A DNA stretch of 64,000 nucleotides. Source: Volutella citrinella (taxonomy: Eukaryota; Ascomycota; Sordariomycetes; Hypocreales; Nectriaceae). Location of the stretch: positions 1-64,000 of the forward strand of contig JAWZSP010000003.1 in the NCBI GenBank assembly GCA_034401135.1. Reading direction: 5' to 3'. Of the stretch, positions 51,850-61,907 are shown one piece after another. Position 1 is the stretch's first letter. Every line of letters begins with the position of its first letter. Below the pieces are notes generated by a model. The model did no database searches. It was not told the DNA's origin and worked only from the letters and a program-made list of their open reading frames with translations. A program made the position numbers and the translations under genes.

Positions 51850-52353
51850 ATGACAATCGTTCATATGGGTAAGTTTGGCATTATTTTACACTGTCATCAT
51901 GCTACCATCATCCATGCGATTGCTAATGCCAGCTAGTTTTCTTTAAATTTCGCTCCGAGGTCACCCAGGAGCACAAGGACACGTTTGTGAGGGAGCTCAA
52001 GAAACTGAAGCATCTCTCTTGCGTCAAGGACAACCGCCTCATCGTTGGCGGCCCTTCAGTGACGGACCCGATTGAGCGAAGCAAAGGTTTTGAGTATGCA
52101 CTAGTCAGCTTTCACAAGGACAGGGCAGCACTTGATGAGTACCAAGCAAGTAAGGAGCATCACTGGTAAGTGTATTCCCTCTACACCCTCCACCATGGGT
52201 CTTGGATCAAGTGAAATCATGGGTTGTTGATTCAAGTCAAGGGTTACACAAACATACATGTTTCCTTACAAGGAAGACCTCTGCAGGTTTGACTTTGAGG
52301 TGAATCCGGAAGATGAAGCAATGTGCGCCTTTTCGGCACTAGCTCAACTATAG
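51850..52353 (+). CDS. Stress-responsive A/B barrel (Dabb) domain protein (119 aa)
   Basis: Three exons: 51850-51868, 51937-52165, 52242-52353 (introns of 68 and 76 bp), 120 codons. The start MTIVHMVFFKFRSEVTQEHK, the CVKDNRLIVGGPSVTD loop and the KGFEYALVSFHKDRAALDEYQ strand with EHH are typical of dimeric ferredoxin-like Dabb proteins. Members include small cyclases and isomerases and many proteins of unknown role. The first exon is only 19 bp. It is the outermost gene with a cluster-type CGG site. Confidence 0.8.
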
Positions 52354-52542
52354 ATCGTAGCAATAGAAGATGGATGTCCATCGCTGGCCCCAGAAAGCAA
52401 GTCATTTTACACAGTCTCTCTGTGCGCGTTGATCATCTTAGGTTTATTCTTTGCTATACTATGGTAGCTTACCCCCACCTCTCCTCAAAGACATCCACGC
52501 TCAGCTCCCATCAATTCATACCCTAGCATGTACACGGAGTAA
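52354..52542. other. Short intergenic
   Basis: 3' flanks of two converging genes; nothing notable. Confidence 0.5.
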
Positions 52543-54266
52543 TTAGACGGCCTCGTTGTTGATTCTGCCAGTGATGCCATCAATGTCAGTTGTATCAAAA
52601 GGATCGACAATGGTAGTCGCAAACTGGCGCGCCGGCACCTTCTTCGCAAACAGAATATCAAGCTCGTGGTACGAGCGGTTCCAGGTCTCAGGCAGACGGA
52701 AGTAGCTCCAGACAAACATGCAAAAGCAAGTACCGCCCCAGAAGAACCCAGTATAACCCTTGAGGTTCCACGCCTGCGGGTTCATGAAGTACTGCTGCAG
52801 AGTGCCGCCAATGGTGCCCATAATGTTAGACGAGTCGCGAGCGAGACAAATCGTCTTTTGTCGAAGACGAGTCGAGCCCATTTCGGCAGGGAGAGCCCAG
52901 CCAAGCTGGCCGGCAGACAGCTGAAAGATGAAAGTCCAAAGGAGGGTGAGGCAGGCCTGTGCCATGGCGACGGTCGAGATGTGAGTCCAGACGTTGAGAA
53001 TACCGATGAGAATGAGCACAAAACACATGCAGCCCATGCCCCAGACGTAAATCGTGCGTCGGCCAAAGTTTGGCATGAGGACGAACCAATTGACCAGACA
53101 GCCAAACAATGCCAAGCCGGTTCCTCCAAGCGCAAGAGAGTAGGTCGTGTTCGTTCCGAGACCAACTTGGGAGAAAAAGTAGGAGCTGTTGTAGGCGAAG
53201 GCGATTCCACACAGGATCTGACCAGCAAAGACGACGCAAGCAATCTCGGTACGGCGGAGCTCAAAGCCCTTGAAGCAGTCCCAGTAGCTGGTTCCGACCT
53301 GCAACTGCTGCTCGAGGTTGTTGGTGTAAATGATGGTGGAGAGTGTCTTCTGAGGATCGACGTTGGTGGCCTTGGGCGACTGTAGGCGGCGCAGAGACTC
53401 TTCGGCTTCGTGCAGCTTGCCCATTCTGACCAGATGCCAGGGAGATTCGGGCGACATCCAGATGAGCGGAATGAGAAACGCGGGCCAAACCCATTGCAAG
53501 GCAAAGGGAATTTTGTAGCCCAGTGCATCGGTGCGCGTGGAGAGTCCTTTGAGAACACCAGCAGAAATCAGCTGGCCAATGATGAAGCACATATTCGTAT
53601 ACGACGTCATGTAGGTCCGTAGGGCTGGTGGTAGAACTTCTGAAGCGTAGGCCGGGGCCGTTGTGGCGAGAATGCCCCATGGGAAACCGCAAAGAATCTC
53701 GCCAACAACCAACGTGGGCAAGTTGGGGGCAAAGAAGACGACAAAGATGAAGGCAGAGAGGGCAACCAGAGCTGCTAGCTGCACCTTTCGAGAGCCATAC
53801 TTGGGCACGAAGTAGCCGCACATCAGGCAGCCAATTATAGAGCCGACTCCTGCTCCCTGAGATAGTCCGGCTTGCCAAGCCGGGGTCAACTGGTATCCTG
53901 TTGGGGTCGCTGGAGTTACTCCCACGTATCGGCCGTACCTGATCAAGAACGACGCTAGAGGTCGGAGTCAGCAAACAGTATTCAGTCTTCACGGTTGAGA
54001 CGGTACTTACGATAGGCAAAGAAATTGGAAAGGAGGTTCGTGTCGTAGCCTTCCATGATGACACAGGTAGACGACACAAGCGCCCACATAATGGCATGGG
54101 GATAGGCTCGGATGGCATCACGAACGCTCAATTCCTGTTCATTGGCAGTGCCTTCCAAAGCAGCCTTTTTGAGGTTGGTGTTATGGATTGTCGCTACCTT
54201 GGCAACTGCGGTCAAGGTCATCTCGTGTTCAACTTGGTTGACCGAGTGCGAATCATTCTTCTCCAT
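52543..54266 (-). CDS. MFS alpha-glucoside/maltose-type permease (555 aa)
   Basis: Exon 1 54266-54011, intron 53955-54010 (donor GTAAGT, acceptor CTCTAG), exon 2 53954-52543; 556 codons. Sugar-porter features of the MAL branch: HAIMWALVSSTCVIMEGYDT at TM1, LPPALRTYMTSYTNMCFI, WMSPESPWHLVRMGKL, MGSTRLRQKTICLARD and RLPETWNRSYHELDILF. MAL-type permeases co-transport alpha-linked disaccharides with protons. It is divergent from the GH36 alpha-galactosidase, so melibiose- or raffinose-type sugars are likely substrates. A long + strand frame inside (52666-53385) is an antisense shadow. Confidence 0.88.
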
Positions 54267-55343
54267 CTTGTAGGCAGTGGTGTGGGGCAATTCAATATTG
54301 AAGAAGGTTCGAATCCGAATCGAGGTGGGTGGTGTCGATCTGGAGAAAACTGTTTTTGAGAATCTGGGGAACATATATACATATATGAATTGGTGGTCAA
54401 TGAAAGTGAAGGCGATCAATGTGGTGTTGCTGGCTTTGGGATGACTGCCGACTCCAAATGACGCTAGATAATCTCGCCACAGAACCGAAGGGGAATTATT
54501 CGGACAGAGGCATCGAGGAGATTGAGGCAAACCAGTTCTTGGTCTGCAAGAGCTAGGTTGCCCGAGCGCCTGGAGGAATTAAGTTTGTCGGACCGACATG
54601 TCCCCTCGCCAAGCATGGACAAAGGACAAAGCAGCTGATCGGCCGAGACAGTGAAGAACAAGGATCGTCCAGGTCGTGAGAGGCGGGAGCTGGTTCACGT
54701 CTGCTAATTAGCTCGTGTTCCCCATGGGGAGACTCTGCAGTCTCTGGACCGATTTTGTGGAGAAGCACGAGGACAGCCAGGGCCAACAGGCTTTTGACTA
54801 GTAGAGTCCGAGTATTACCCCTTTTAGACAAGTCTTCCACCCCCGGGGCGGCCGGTGCTCTAGTCCGAAGTCTAGCCCGTTCTCTGGAGCACCCCAACGC
54901 GAATCGGGTGGCTTGATGCAATTCAAATTACGAAATATTATTACACTCTGGTCGCTTAGTCTAGATCTTAAACCAATGAAAGGGGCGTTTAGACGGGACG
55001 GGATCCTTGTTGACTCCTAACCAGAGGAACGGAGATGGCTCTGGCGGTTTTCAAGGTACTTTTACAACATTGGCCAAGAGCCGACTGTGGAGATTTTCGC
55101 AAATGCTATTCCCAACCCAAGGTTGTGTGGTCTCGGCTGGCCCAATGGGGAAATGTTCGGATTTCACTGGCCGGACAACACATTCGGCGATTTCAGGCTT
55201 TGCGTTGGAGGATGATCGTGCAGACGCAGGTTATTTAAGCCTAGAGCGTTCAATTCAATTGCGAATGTCAAGCCTCTTCTCTTCTTCAAAGCCCATCCTT
55301 TGACACGCGTCAAATCGAGCTTAGCGGTTGTTCTCGTCCTGCC
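54267..55343. promoter_or_regulatory. Divergent promoter region, permease / alpha-galactosidase
   Basis: About 1.1 kb without a gene. Frames on the minus strand (54464-54921) lack domain signs. I found no copy of the CGG-N7-CCG site used in the neighbouring cluster, consistent with a different regulator. Confidence 0.5.
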
Positions 55344-57634
55344 ATGACACAAACCATGACCCAAAAAGTCGTCGGCTCCTCCTCACCTAGCCGTAAGCCC
55401 TTCCCCCTCAGGCCACTCCTCATCATCTGACAATTTGCAGCCATCGTGGTCGATGGGACTTCATTCGCCCTCAACGGCAAACATGTCTCGTACCGCTTCC
55501 ACGTCGATGCCCCCACCGGCGACCTGATCCTCAACCACTTTGGCGGGCCGGTGACCGAGGACCCCGCCGAGGACGTCGGCCCCAACGGCGGCGGCTGGTC
55601 CACGCAGATGCACCTTCGCCGCGAGTTCCCTGACCTGGGCAGGGGGGACTTTCGCACGCCCGCCGTGCACATCAAGCACAGCAAGGGCTATGCGCTGAGC
55701 GACTTCAAGTACCAGTCGCACCATGTGATTAGGGGAAAGCCCTCTTTGCCCGGTCTGCCCAGCACGTTTGGCCGCGACGACGAGGGCGAGACGCTAGTGT
55801 TGCACCTGTGGGACAGCTACAGCTCTGTCGCGGCGGATCTATACTACTCTGTGTTTCCGAAGCACGATGCCATTGTGCGGAGTGTTAGGATCACCAATAA
55901 GGGGAGCAGTGCGATTAGCATTGAGAAGTTGGCGAGTTTTAGTGTGGATTTTCCGCATGATGAGTATGAGATGCTGCATTTGCAGGGGGAGTGGACTAGG
56001 GAGTGCATGAGGACGCGGAGAAAGGTCGACTATGGACTTCAGGGGTAAGTACAGCGTCCAATAGTGGAAGATCTATTGCTGACAGTTGCAGATTCGGGAG
56101 CAACACCGGCTACTCCTCACACTACCATAACCCCTTCCTCTCCCTCGTATCCCCCACAACCACGGAGTCCCAAGGCGACGCCTGGGGCTTCTCCCTAGTC
56201 TACACGGGCTCGTTCCAGATCGAGGTCGAAAAGTCTCCCCAGGGGCTCACCCGCGCCCTCGTCGGCATGAACCCCTGTCAGCTTTCCTGGCCCCTCAAGC
56301 CCGGCGACACCCTCGTCTCCCCAGAGTGCGTGTCTATCTTCTCCTCCGCCGGCATCGGCGACATGTCTCGCAAGTTCCACCGGCTCTACCGCCAGAACCT
56401 CATCAAGAGCAAGTTCGTCCACGAGCCGCGCCCTATCCTGCTCAATAGCTGGGAGGCCCTATATTTCAACTATAACGAGGATACTATCTATAAGCTTGCT
56501 CAAGAGTCAGCAGAACTAGGAGCTAAGCTCTTTGTTCTAGATGACGGGTGGTTTGGCGATAAGCACCCTCGCGTGGACGACCATGCAGGACTAGGCGACT
56601 GGGTCGTCAACCCGAAGCGGTTCCCCAATGGGCTAAAGCCGCTGGCAGATAAGATCAATAAGTTGAAGGCGGCGGGGTCAGATGAGATGCTACAGTTTGG
56701 GCTATGGTTCGAGCCAGAGATGATCAATAAGAGCTCGACGCTTTACGAGGAGCATCCCGAGTGGGTGCTACACGCGGGTGAATACCCGCGTAGCGAGACA
56801 CGGCAGCAGCTGGTGCTGAATGCAGCTATTCCCGAGGTTCAGGACTTTATCATCGATTCGGTGGCTAATATCCTAGAGACAGTGCCCGTGGCATATGTTA
56901 AGTGGGATCATAATAGGGGCATGCACGAGAGTCCTACCCCTGATAACCACCACGCCTATATGCTAGGCATATACCGCGTCTTCGGGGAGCTAACCACCCG
57001 GTTCCCTAACGTTCTCTGGGAAGGCTGTGCCTCTGGCGGCGGCCGCTTTGACGCCGGTATCCTCCAGTACTTCCCCCAGGTCTGGACGTCCGATAACACC
57101 GATGCCCTCGACCGCATCCACATCCAGTTCGGCACATCCCTCGTCTACCCCCCGTCATCTATGGGCGCGCATGTCTCTGTCGTCCCCAACGAAGTCACAG
57201 GCCGGACCACACCTATCCGCTTCCGTGCATACGTCGCCATGATGGGCGGCTCCTTCGGGCTGGAGCTTGACCCGGCGCATATGCCCGTCGAGGATAAGGC
57301 GCAGATCCCGGACCTGATCCGCCTGGCAGAGAAGATTAACCCCATCATTGTAGGAGGAGACCTCTGGCGACTGAACCTGCCCGAGTCGTCGAACTACCCG
57401 TCTGCGCTGTTCATCTCCGAGGACGGGAGCCAGGCGGTGCTGTTTGCATTCCAGATCAGGGCGACGACGGTGCATAATTTCCCGCTGCTGAGGCTGCAGG
57501 GGTTGGATCCGCGGGCGACGTATAGGCTTGATGGCGAGAGGACGCTTTCAGGCGCGACGCTGATGAATGGGGGGATCCAGTTCCGGTTTGGGACGGACTA
57601 CGACAGTAAGGTTGTGCTGCTGGAGAGGGTTTAG
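55344..57634 (+). CDS. GH36 alpha-galactosidase (731 aa)
   Basis: Exons 55344-55392, 55441-56044, 56092-57634 (introns of 48 and 47 bp), 732 codons. An N-terminal beta-sandwich ([21 protein letters not shown]) precedes the TIM barrel: [26 protein letters not shown], Asp490 in [10 protein letters not shown] (nucleophile) and Asp552 in [12 protein letters not shown] (acid/base), [12 protein letters not shown], and a C-terminal sheet. There is no signal peptide, so it should act inside the cell on imported alpha-galactosides, releasing galactose. Length fits the family (about 730-750). It pairs with the MAL-type permease and the regulator at 57.7-59.6 kb. Confidence 0.93.
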
Positions 57635-57751
57635 ACAGAGTCACGGGTATCACTGCTTGATGCACTGGTTATGAAATTTTTTATGTTTATTTTTATTTTT
57701 AAATTACAAGCGTCGAAGAAACGCAAGGACAGACTATAGAAGGAATACTTA

Positions 57752-59645
57752 TTATCCAAGTGATGTTCCAATATTTATATCAACTTGTTCACCCGATAGT
57801 CCTGCATCGTCCCAGGTTGGTGACGGTGTGCTCATGTCCAACAGACCTAATTCATCTCCAAACAGCCAGGTTGACGGGTCGACTGGCTCTTCAACCTGTG
57901 CTGATATATCCTCGACAACAGCAGTTGGGCTGGCTGTTTTTGTCTCCTGTGGCATTTCTAGCCGGAAGTCGATCTGGGGGGTTACGTCTGTGAGTCCCAG
58001 GACGCTTTCAGAGTATTTCAGTAGTGTAGGCAAGAGATGGGATTGACATCCCCGGATGGTAGATAGGGACTCTATGACTGCGCAGAGCAGATCCCCAGGG
58101 CCGGTTTCGAAGGATGAGCAGCTCCACCTCGGTAGCATGGCGCTATCCGCAAGACTGACGCCAACGTCAAAGAGCTTTTGTTCCTAAAATGTGTCACCCA
58201 GGTTAACTCAGCATTGACAACCTCTCACTCACCATTCCAATCCCATGACAATCCTTTGATTTCGGGTCCACAGATCCCAGCGCCGACATGATGATCTTGC
58301 CCGCATCGATCGGCAGACTCGGCGGCAGCAGCACCCCAAAGTTGTGCGCCGACGACAACGGCTTCTTCCCAACCGCGAGGCGCCACATGGACACCCTCAG
58401 CCACTGCTGCGTGATTAGCGTGTCGAAGCGCTGGCTCGGGATGACGCTCTGGTCGGCCTGGATGGTGCACAGCTTATCGTTGATGGTGTGCACGAGCGAC
58501 AGGTGCTCGAGCTGGTTGCTGTCGCTGGGGCTCTGCCACTCGTAGAGCGACCAGGGAAGGGACTCAAAGAGGCGGATGTGGTTGATGAAGTCGTTCATGA
58601 CGACGGGGCAGTCCGAATCGATGGTCCGGGGCTTTGTGATGGAGGTGCGGAGCATGACTGAGCGGCGGTGTTGGAGGGCAAAGGTTCTGTTGGTCAGCTG
58701 TTGCACAAGCCTTGCATACCATGGGCCTTACCGTTCTGTGACAAAGAGCAGCCAGAAGACGCGCCGTCTCTTTTCCCGTTCGATATCGGGTAGATCGTGG
58801 TACCCTGTCTCGTGGGTAATATCCAGCGACTGAGCGAGCGAGATGCTCTGATTGAGGTAGAACCACGCATGTCGAGGATTGTTGAGGTTTCCGTAGCTTG
58901 CAAAGAGGAAAAAGGAAGCCAGCATGGAGTCGACAGTCGTGTCGTCTATGACGTTGTACTGGCGGAGGGACGTCTCCGCAAGGCGAATGAGCATCTCGCC
59001 CGTCAGCTGCGGCTCCAGCGGTATATCTACCTCTAGTCCTTGGCCAATGGGGGCATTGTCCATCCCGAACTGCATCCTAGTGGCGGCGCAGAGCGCAAGA
59101 ATGAGTGCGTATCGTGAGGGGGGCAGCTCTTCCAACCGGGCTGCGTCAGCGAGGAGCTCGTCGCCGTCGATAACGGGCATGATGGGGAATAGGACTTTGA
59201 GGAAGACCTGGATGTGGGCGATGAGTGATACGGATAGCAACCTGCTTTGACCCGGTCTCTCCGGCAGTTGATCAATGAAAGGCAACACTGTGTTGAAGGC
59301 GTCAGGCTCATGCTGAGTGATGACCTGTGTCGATGTTGGCGTAGGACTCTGCGGACTGCGGCTGCTGGCCCCCCCGAACCAGAGCGGCGCCGCATCCTGG
59401 GTCATGGTCTGAAAGGAACTCTTGCCAAAATCGACCCGCATCCGCCGTAGCTGCGACTGCCTGCGTCCCTGGCCCTGCTTGGGGCCCTTGCGGCGGATGC
59501 TATACAGGTACTGGCACTGCACGTCCCCGGCCTGGCAGTTCTTGCATGGCTGCTCGCGGTCGCATTTGACTTTGCGGAACCGGCAGCTGTCGCACGCCTG
59601 GCGAGGCTTCTCCCGGTTGCCGGCCATGTTGGGGTGGAGTTGCAT
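57752..59645 (-). CDS. Zn2Cys6 transcription factor (599 aa)
   Basis: Exons 59645-58732, 58686-58233, 58183-57752; introns 58687-58731 (45 bp) and 58184-58232 (49 bp); 600 codons. The zinc cluster uses Cys18, 21, 28, 34, 37 and 44 (ACDSCRFRKVKCDREQPCKN). A fungal-trans-type middle follows, with MLASFFLFASYGNLNNPRHAW and EREKRRRVFWLLFVTER, then an acidic C-terminus. The layout resembles regulators of amylase, maltose and raffinose genes. Next to the alpha-galactosidase and its permease, it is the probable activator of that set. Confidence 0.88.
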
Positions 59646-60248
59646 GGAGAATTGAGTTGGGAGTGATGGTCAATTGGGAGGGGATGAAGTCCGGCGGATT
59701 ACTGCGGGCTCTGCTGGGGGCCTGGTTCTCCGCAGAAGTGGATCACCTGCCCTCCCCAATGGGGGACCCCCTCACTTTGCCAAGGTTGAGATCAGGTGAT
59801 GTATCATGAGCCAACGTGTCAGACCCAATCACTAATCAGACCCATTTTTATACCAGCAATGCGCATTGTTCTAGTAGAACTCTTTTATTATATAACACTG
59901 TTTACCTGCCCTCCAATCACCCTGAGCTATCTTGGGGCCAGACGGGTGGCTGACTTGCCCCCCCGCCAGGTGCCATCTTTGGCAACGGCCACTGGAACAG
60001 AGACGCAAGACTGGGCGGGGGCTACCCTATACTGTGAAAACCACCTGTACACATGATCAGGTTTTATGCGTATGGCGCCCACAGCCTTCTTGTTCCCAAA
60101 TCCAGCAAGTTCTTTCTTCTTGGAGATATGTGAATGCAGGTTTGTGAGGGGAAACACGCTCGAGCCATGTGGGAGAGAGTTGCGAGGCTTTAACAATATT
60201 AATACCGTTGGAATTAATGTATATGCACTCCAAAAAGATAAAACTTGA
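59646..60248. other. Intergenic
   Basis: Upstream region of the Zn2Cys6 gene and 3' flank of the SDR-like gene. No gene recognised. Confidence 0.55.
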
Positions 60249-61259
60249 TCAGAGTATTTGTAAATATCCCTCCATCGTTGTCTGCGTGTGACGCCAGATC
60301 TTGGCCTGGGCCTCCTCACGAAGACCACGCATCAGCCCAGTGTTAGCAACGGGGTCAGTCCTATAGTTGACAAGAAATAGACCACCGGCCTCTGATTTCT
60401 CCAGCGTGTTGACGCCTGGTTTGCCGGACCACGGCACACCTCGACCACCAAACGCTGCACTCGTGCATTGGAATAGATGCCTCTGTCCAGATTCTTCATC
60501 GCTGTACGAAAATGTACGGATCAGCGGTGGAAGAAGAGTACCAGCGAGCCAAGATTTCAAGGAGCCCGACTCCAAACCCCGGTTCAGATTTCCCGTATTC
60601 ACCCAGCCGGGGTACGAATGGATAAAGGTGATGGTAGGGTTCTCAACCGCTAGCTTATCCAATGTTGCCGTGTTCATCGTTGCGGAAACGCATTGCGAGC
60701 TCATGGCCCCAAAGCTACCCGGTTTCTTCAAGTCCAAGTCGTCCAAGTCGATTTTGGAGCTTTCCGCCATGCCCCCGCCTAGCACGCTGACCACTCTTGC
60801 TGCTTCGGCCTCGCGGAGTAAGGGCAAGAGATTGAGAATGAACAGCATGCGCATGTGATAGCTGAGACTCAACGTGATCGCAATGCCCTCTGCAGTCTCC
60901 TCGCGCGGGCCAAATGGCGCATAGCCCGGCGTGAGAAACAATAAATCCACTCGTGACTCTTTGCTTTTGATCAAGTCGGACGCCTTTTTGGCATCTTTGA
61001 GAAGCGACACTTGGGCTTCGACCCAGATAATTTCGGCCGCAGGGTTGATGCTGTGTGAATCCTGGATGAAGGATTGCGTGCGCTGTTCTGCGCTTTTGCG
61101 GCCAACAATATAGATCCTGGTGCGCGCCCCTGTGGCGACCAAAGCCTCGAGAGTAAGCTTTCCGATCCCCGCAGTACCACCAACAAAGACGCAGACTTTT
61201 AGGGCACTCGATTCATTGATAAGGGCATTGGAAGCCCGTATCTCTGCCAAGGCAACCAT
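60249..61259 (-). CDS. SDR-like NAD(P)-binding protein (336 aa)
   Basis: Single exon; I start at ATG 61259 (MVALAEIRASNALI) because the 83 upstream codons of the same frame look non-coding. A Rossmann start VCVFVGGTAGIGKLTLEAL gives the cofactor-binding glycine motif, and VDLLFLTPGYAPFG sits where NNAG is usual. The segment where YxxxK is expected reads MSSQCVSATMNTATLDKLA: the Lys is there but no Tyr four residues before it. Related fungal proteins in biosynthetic clusters share such a variant site. Cytosolic reductase-like role or non-catalytic; substrate unknown. Confidence 0.75.
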   Translation of the reverse strand: MVALAEIRASNALINESSALKVCVFVGGTAGIGKLTLEALVATGARTRIYIVGRKSAEQRTQSFIQDSHSINPAAEIIWVEAQVSLLKDAKKASDLIKSKESRVDLLFLTPGYAPFGPREETAEGIAITLSLSYHMRMLFILNLLPLLREAEAARVVSVLGGGMAESSKIDLDDLDLKKPGSFGAMSSQCVSATMNTATLDKLAVENPTITFIHSYPGWVNTGNLNRGLESGSLKSWLAGTLLPPLIRTFSYSDEESGQRHLFQCTSAAFGGRGVPWSGKPGVNTLEKSEAGGLFLVNYRTDPVANTGLMRGLREEAQAKIWRHTQTTMEGYLQIL

Positions 61260-61907
61260 GTCGACGTGGAGGCTGCAGCCAAGTGAATTGAATTGAATTG
61301 ACTGGAATGGGAGATGCGAATTTGGTTGATGGCACAAGAGAATGGTGACGAATGTCACCTGGCCTCGGGGGGCTGTTGCAGCGGTAATGGAATGTCTAAA
61401 AATGAGGGGCACCACGCGATTTCTTATCTTAAATAGGGAAGCTTGAGGCTCCAATGAGCTGGCGGAGTTTGTGGAATTCCGCCCAGTACCGAATCCATAC
61501 CTATCCATCGGGTACGCACTATGGCGCCATGTCCATTCCGCCCCGCACCACTACCTGGATTTGCGGAACTCCGCCTTGATTCAGCCAATCAGAGCGCGAG
61601 GTTGGTGGAAACGTGTCGATGTGGATGCCTTGCCTCCAGGGATTATACTTTCAACGCAAGGAAAACACAATTGTTTGTTCCAGTTGTTGCTATCATGGAG
61701 ATTTTCGTCTCATGTAGCTCCAGGGTCTGTTTCAAGGCCTACGTAGGGTAGGTTTGGTTTGGTTTGTAGCGGACACCTCATTGGCTTCGAAAGGCAGGCT
61801 GCCACGTCCATCTCATCTAGACCACGCTAGTACATCAATCTTGTTATTAATGCAACTCATTTATTCCTTTCATCTTAATAAAATCCTTTCTGCTAATTCA
61901 TTTTCAA
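61260..61907. other. Intergenic
   Basis: Upstream region of the SDR-like gene and 3' flank of the ankyrin gene. Nothing recognised. Confidence 0.55.

Noticed and set aside
34996..52353. Sulfoquinovose or apionate degradation cluster
   Set aside because: The Ldh2 family and the kinase/aldolase pair invite these readings, but no sulfoquinovosidase, RuBisCO-like protein, or apionate-specific isomerase/decarboxylase is present, so naming the substrate would be a guess.
52666..53385. 239-codon plus-strand frame
   Set aside because: Antisense shadow of the MAL-type permease; charged and low-complexity composition with no domain.
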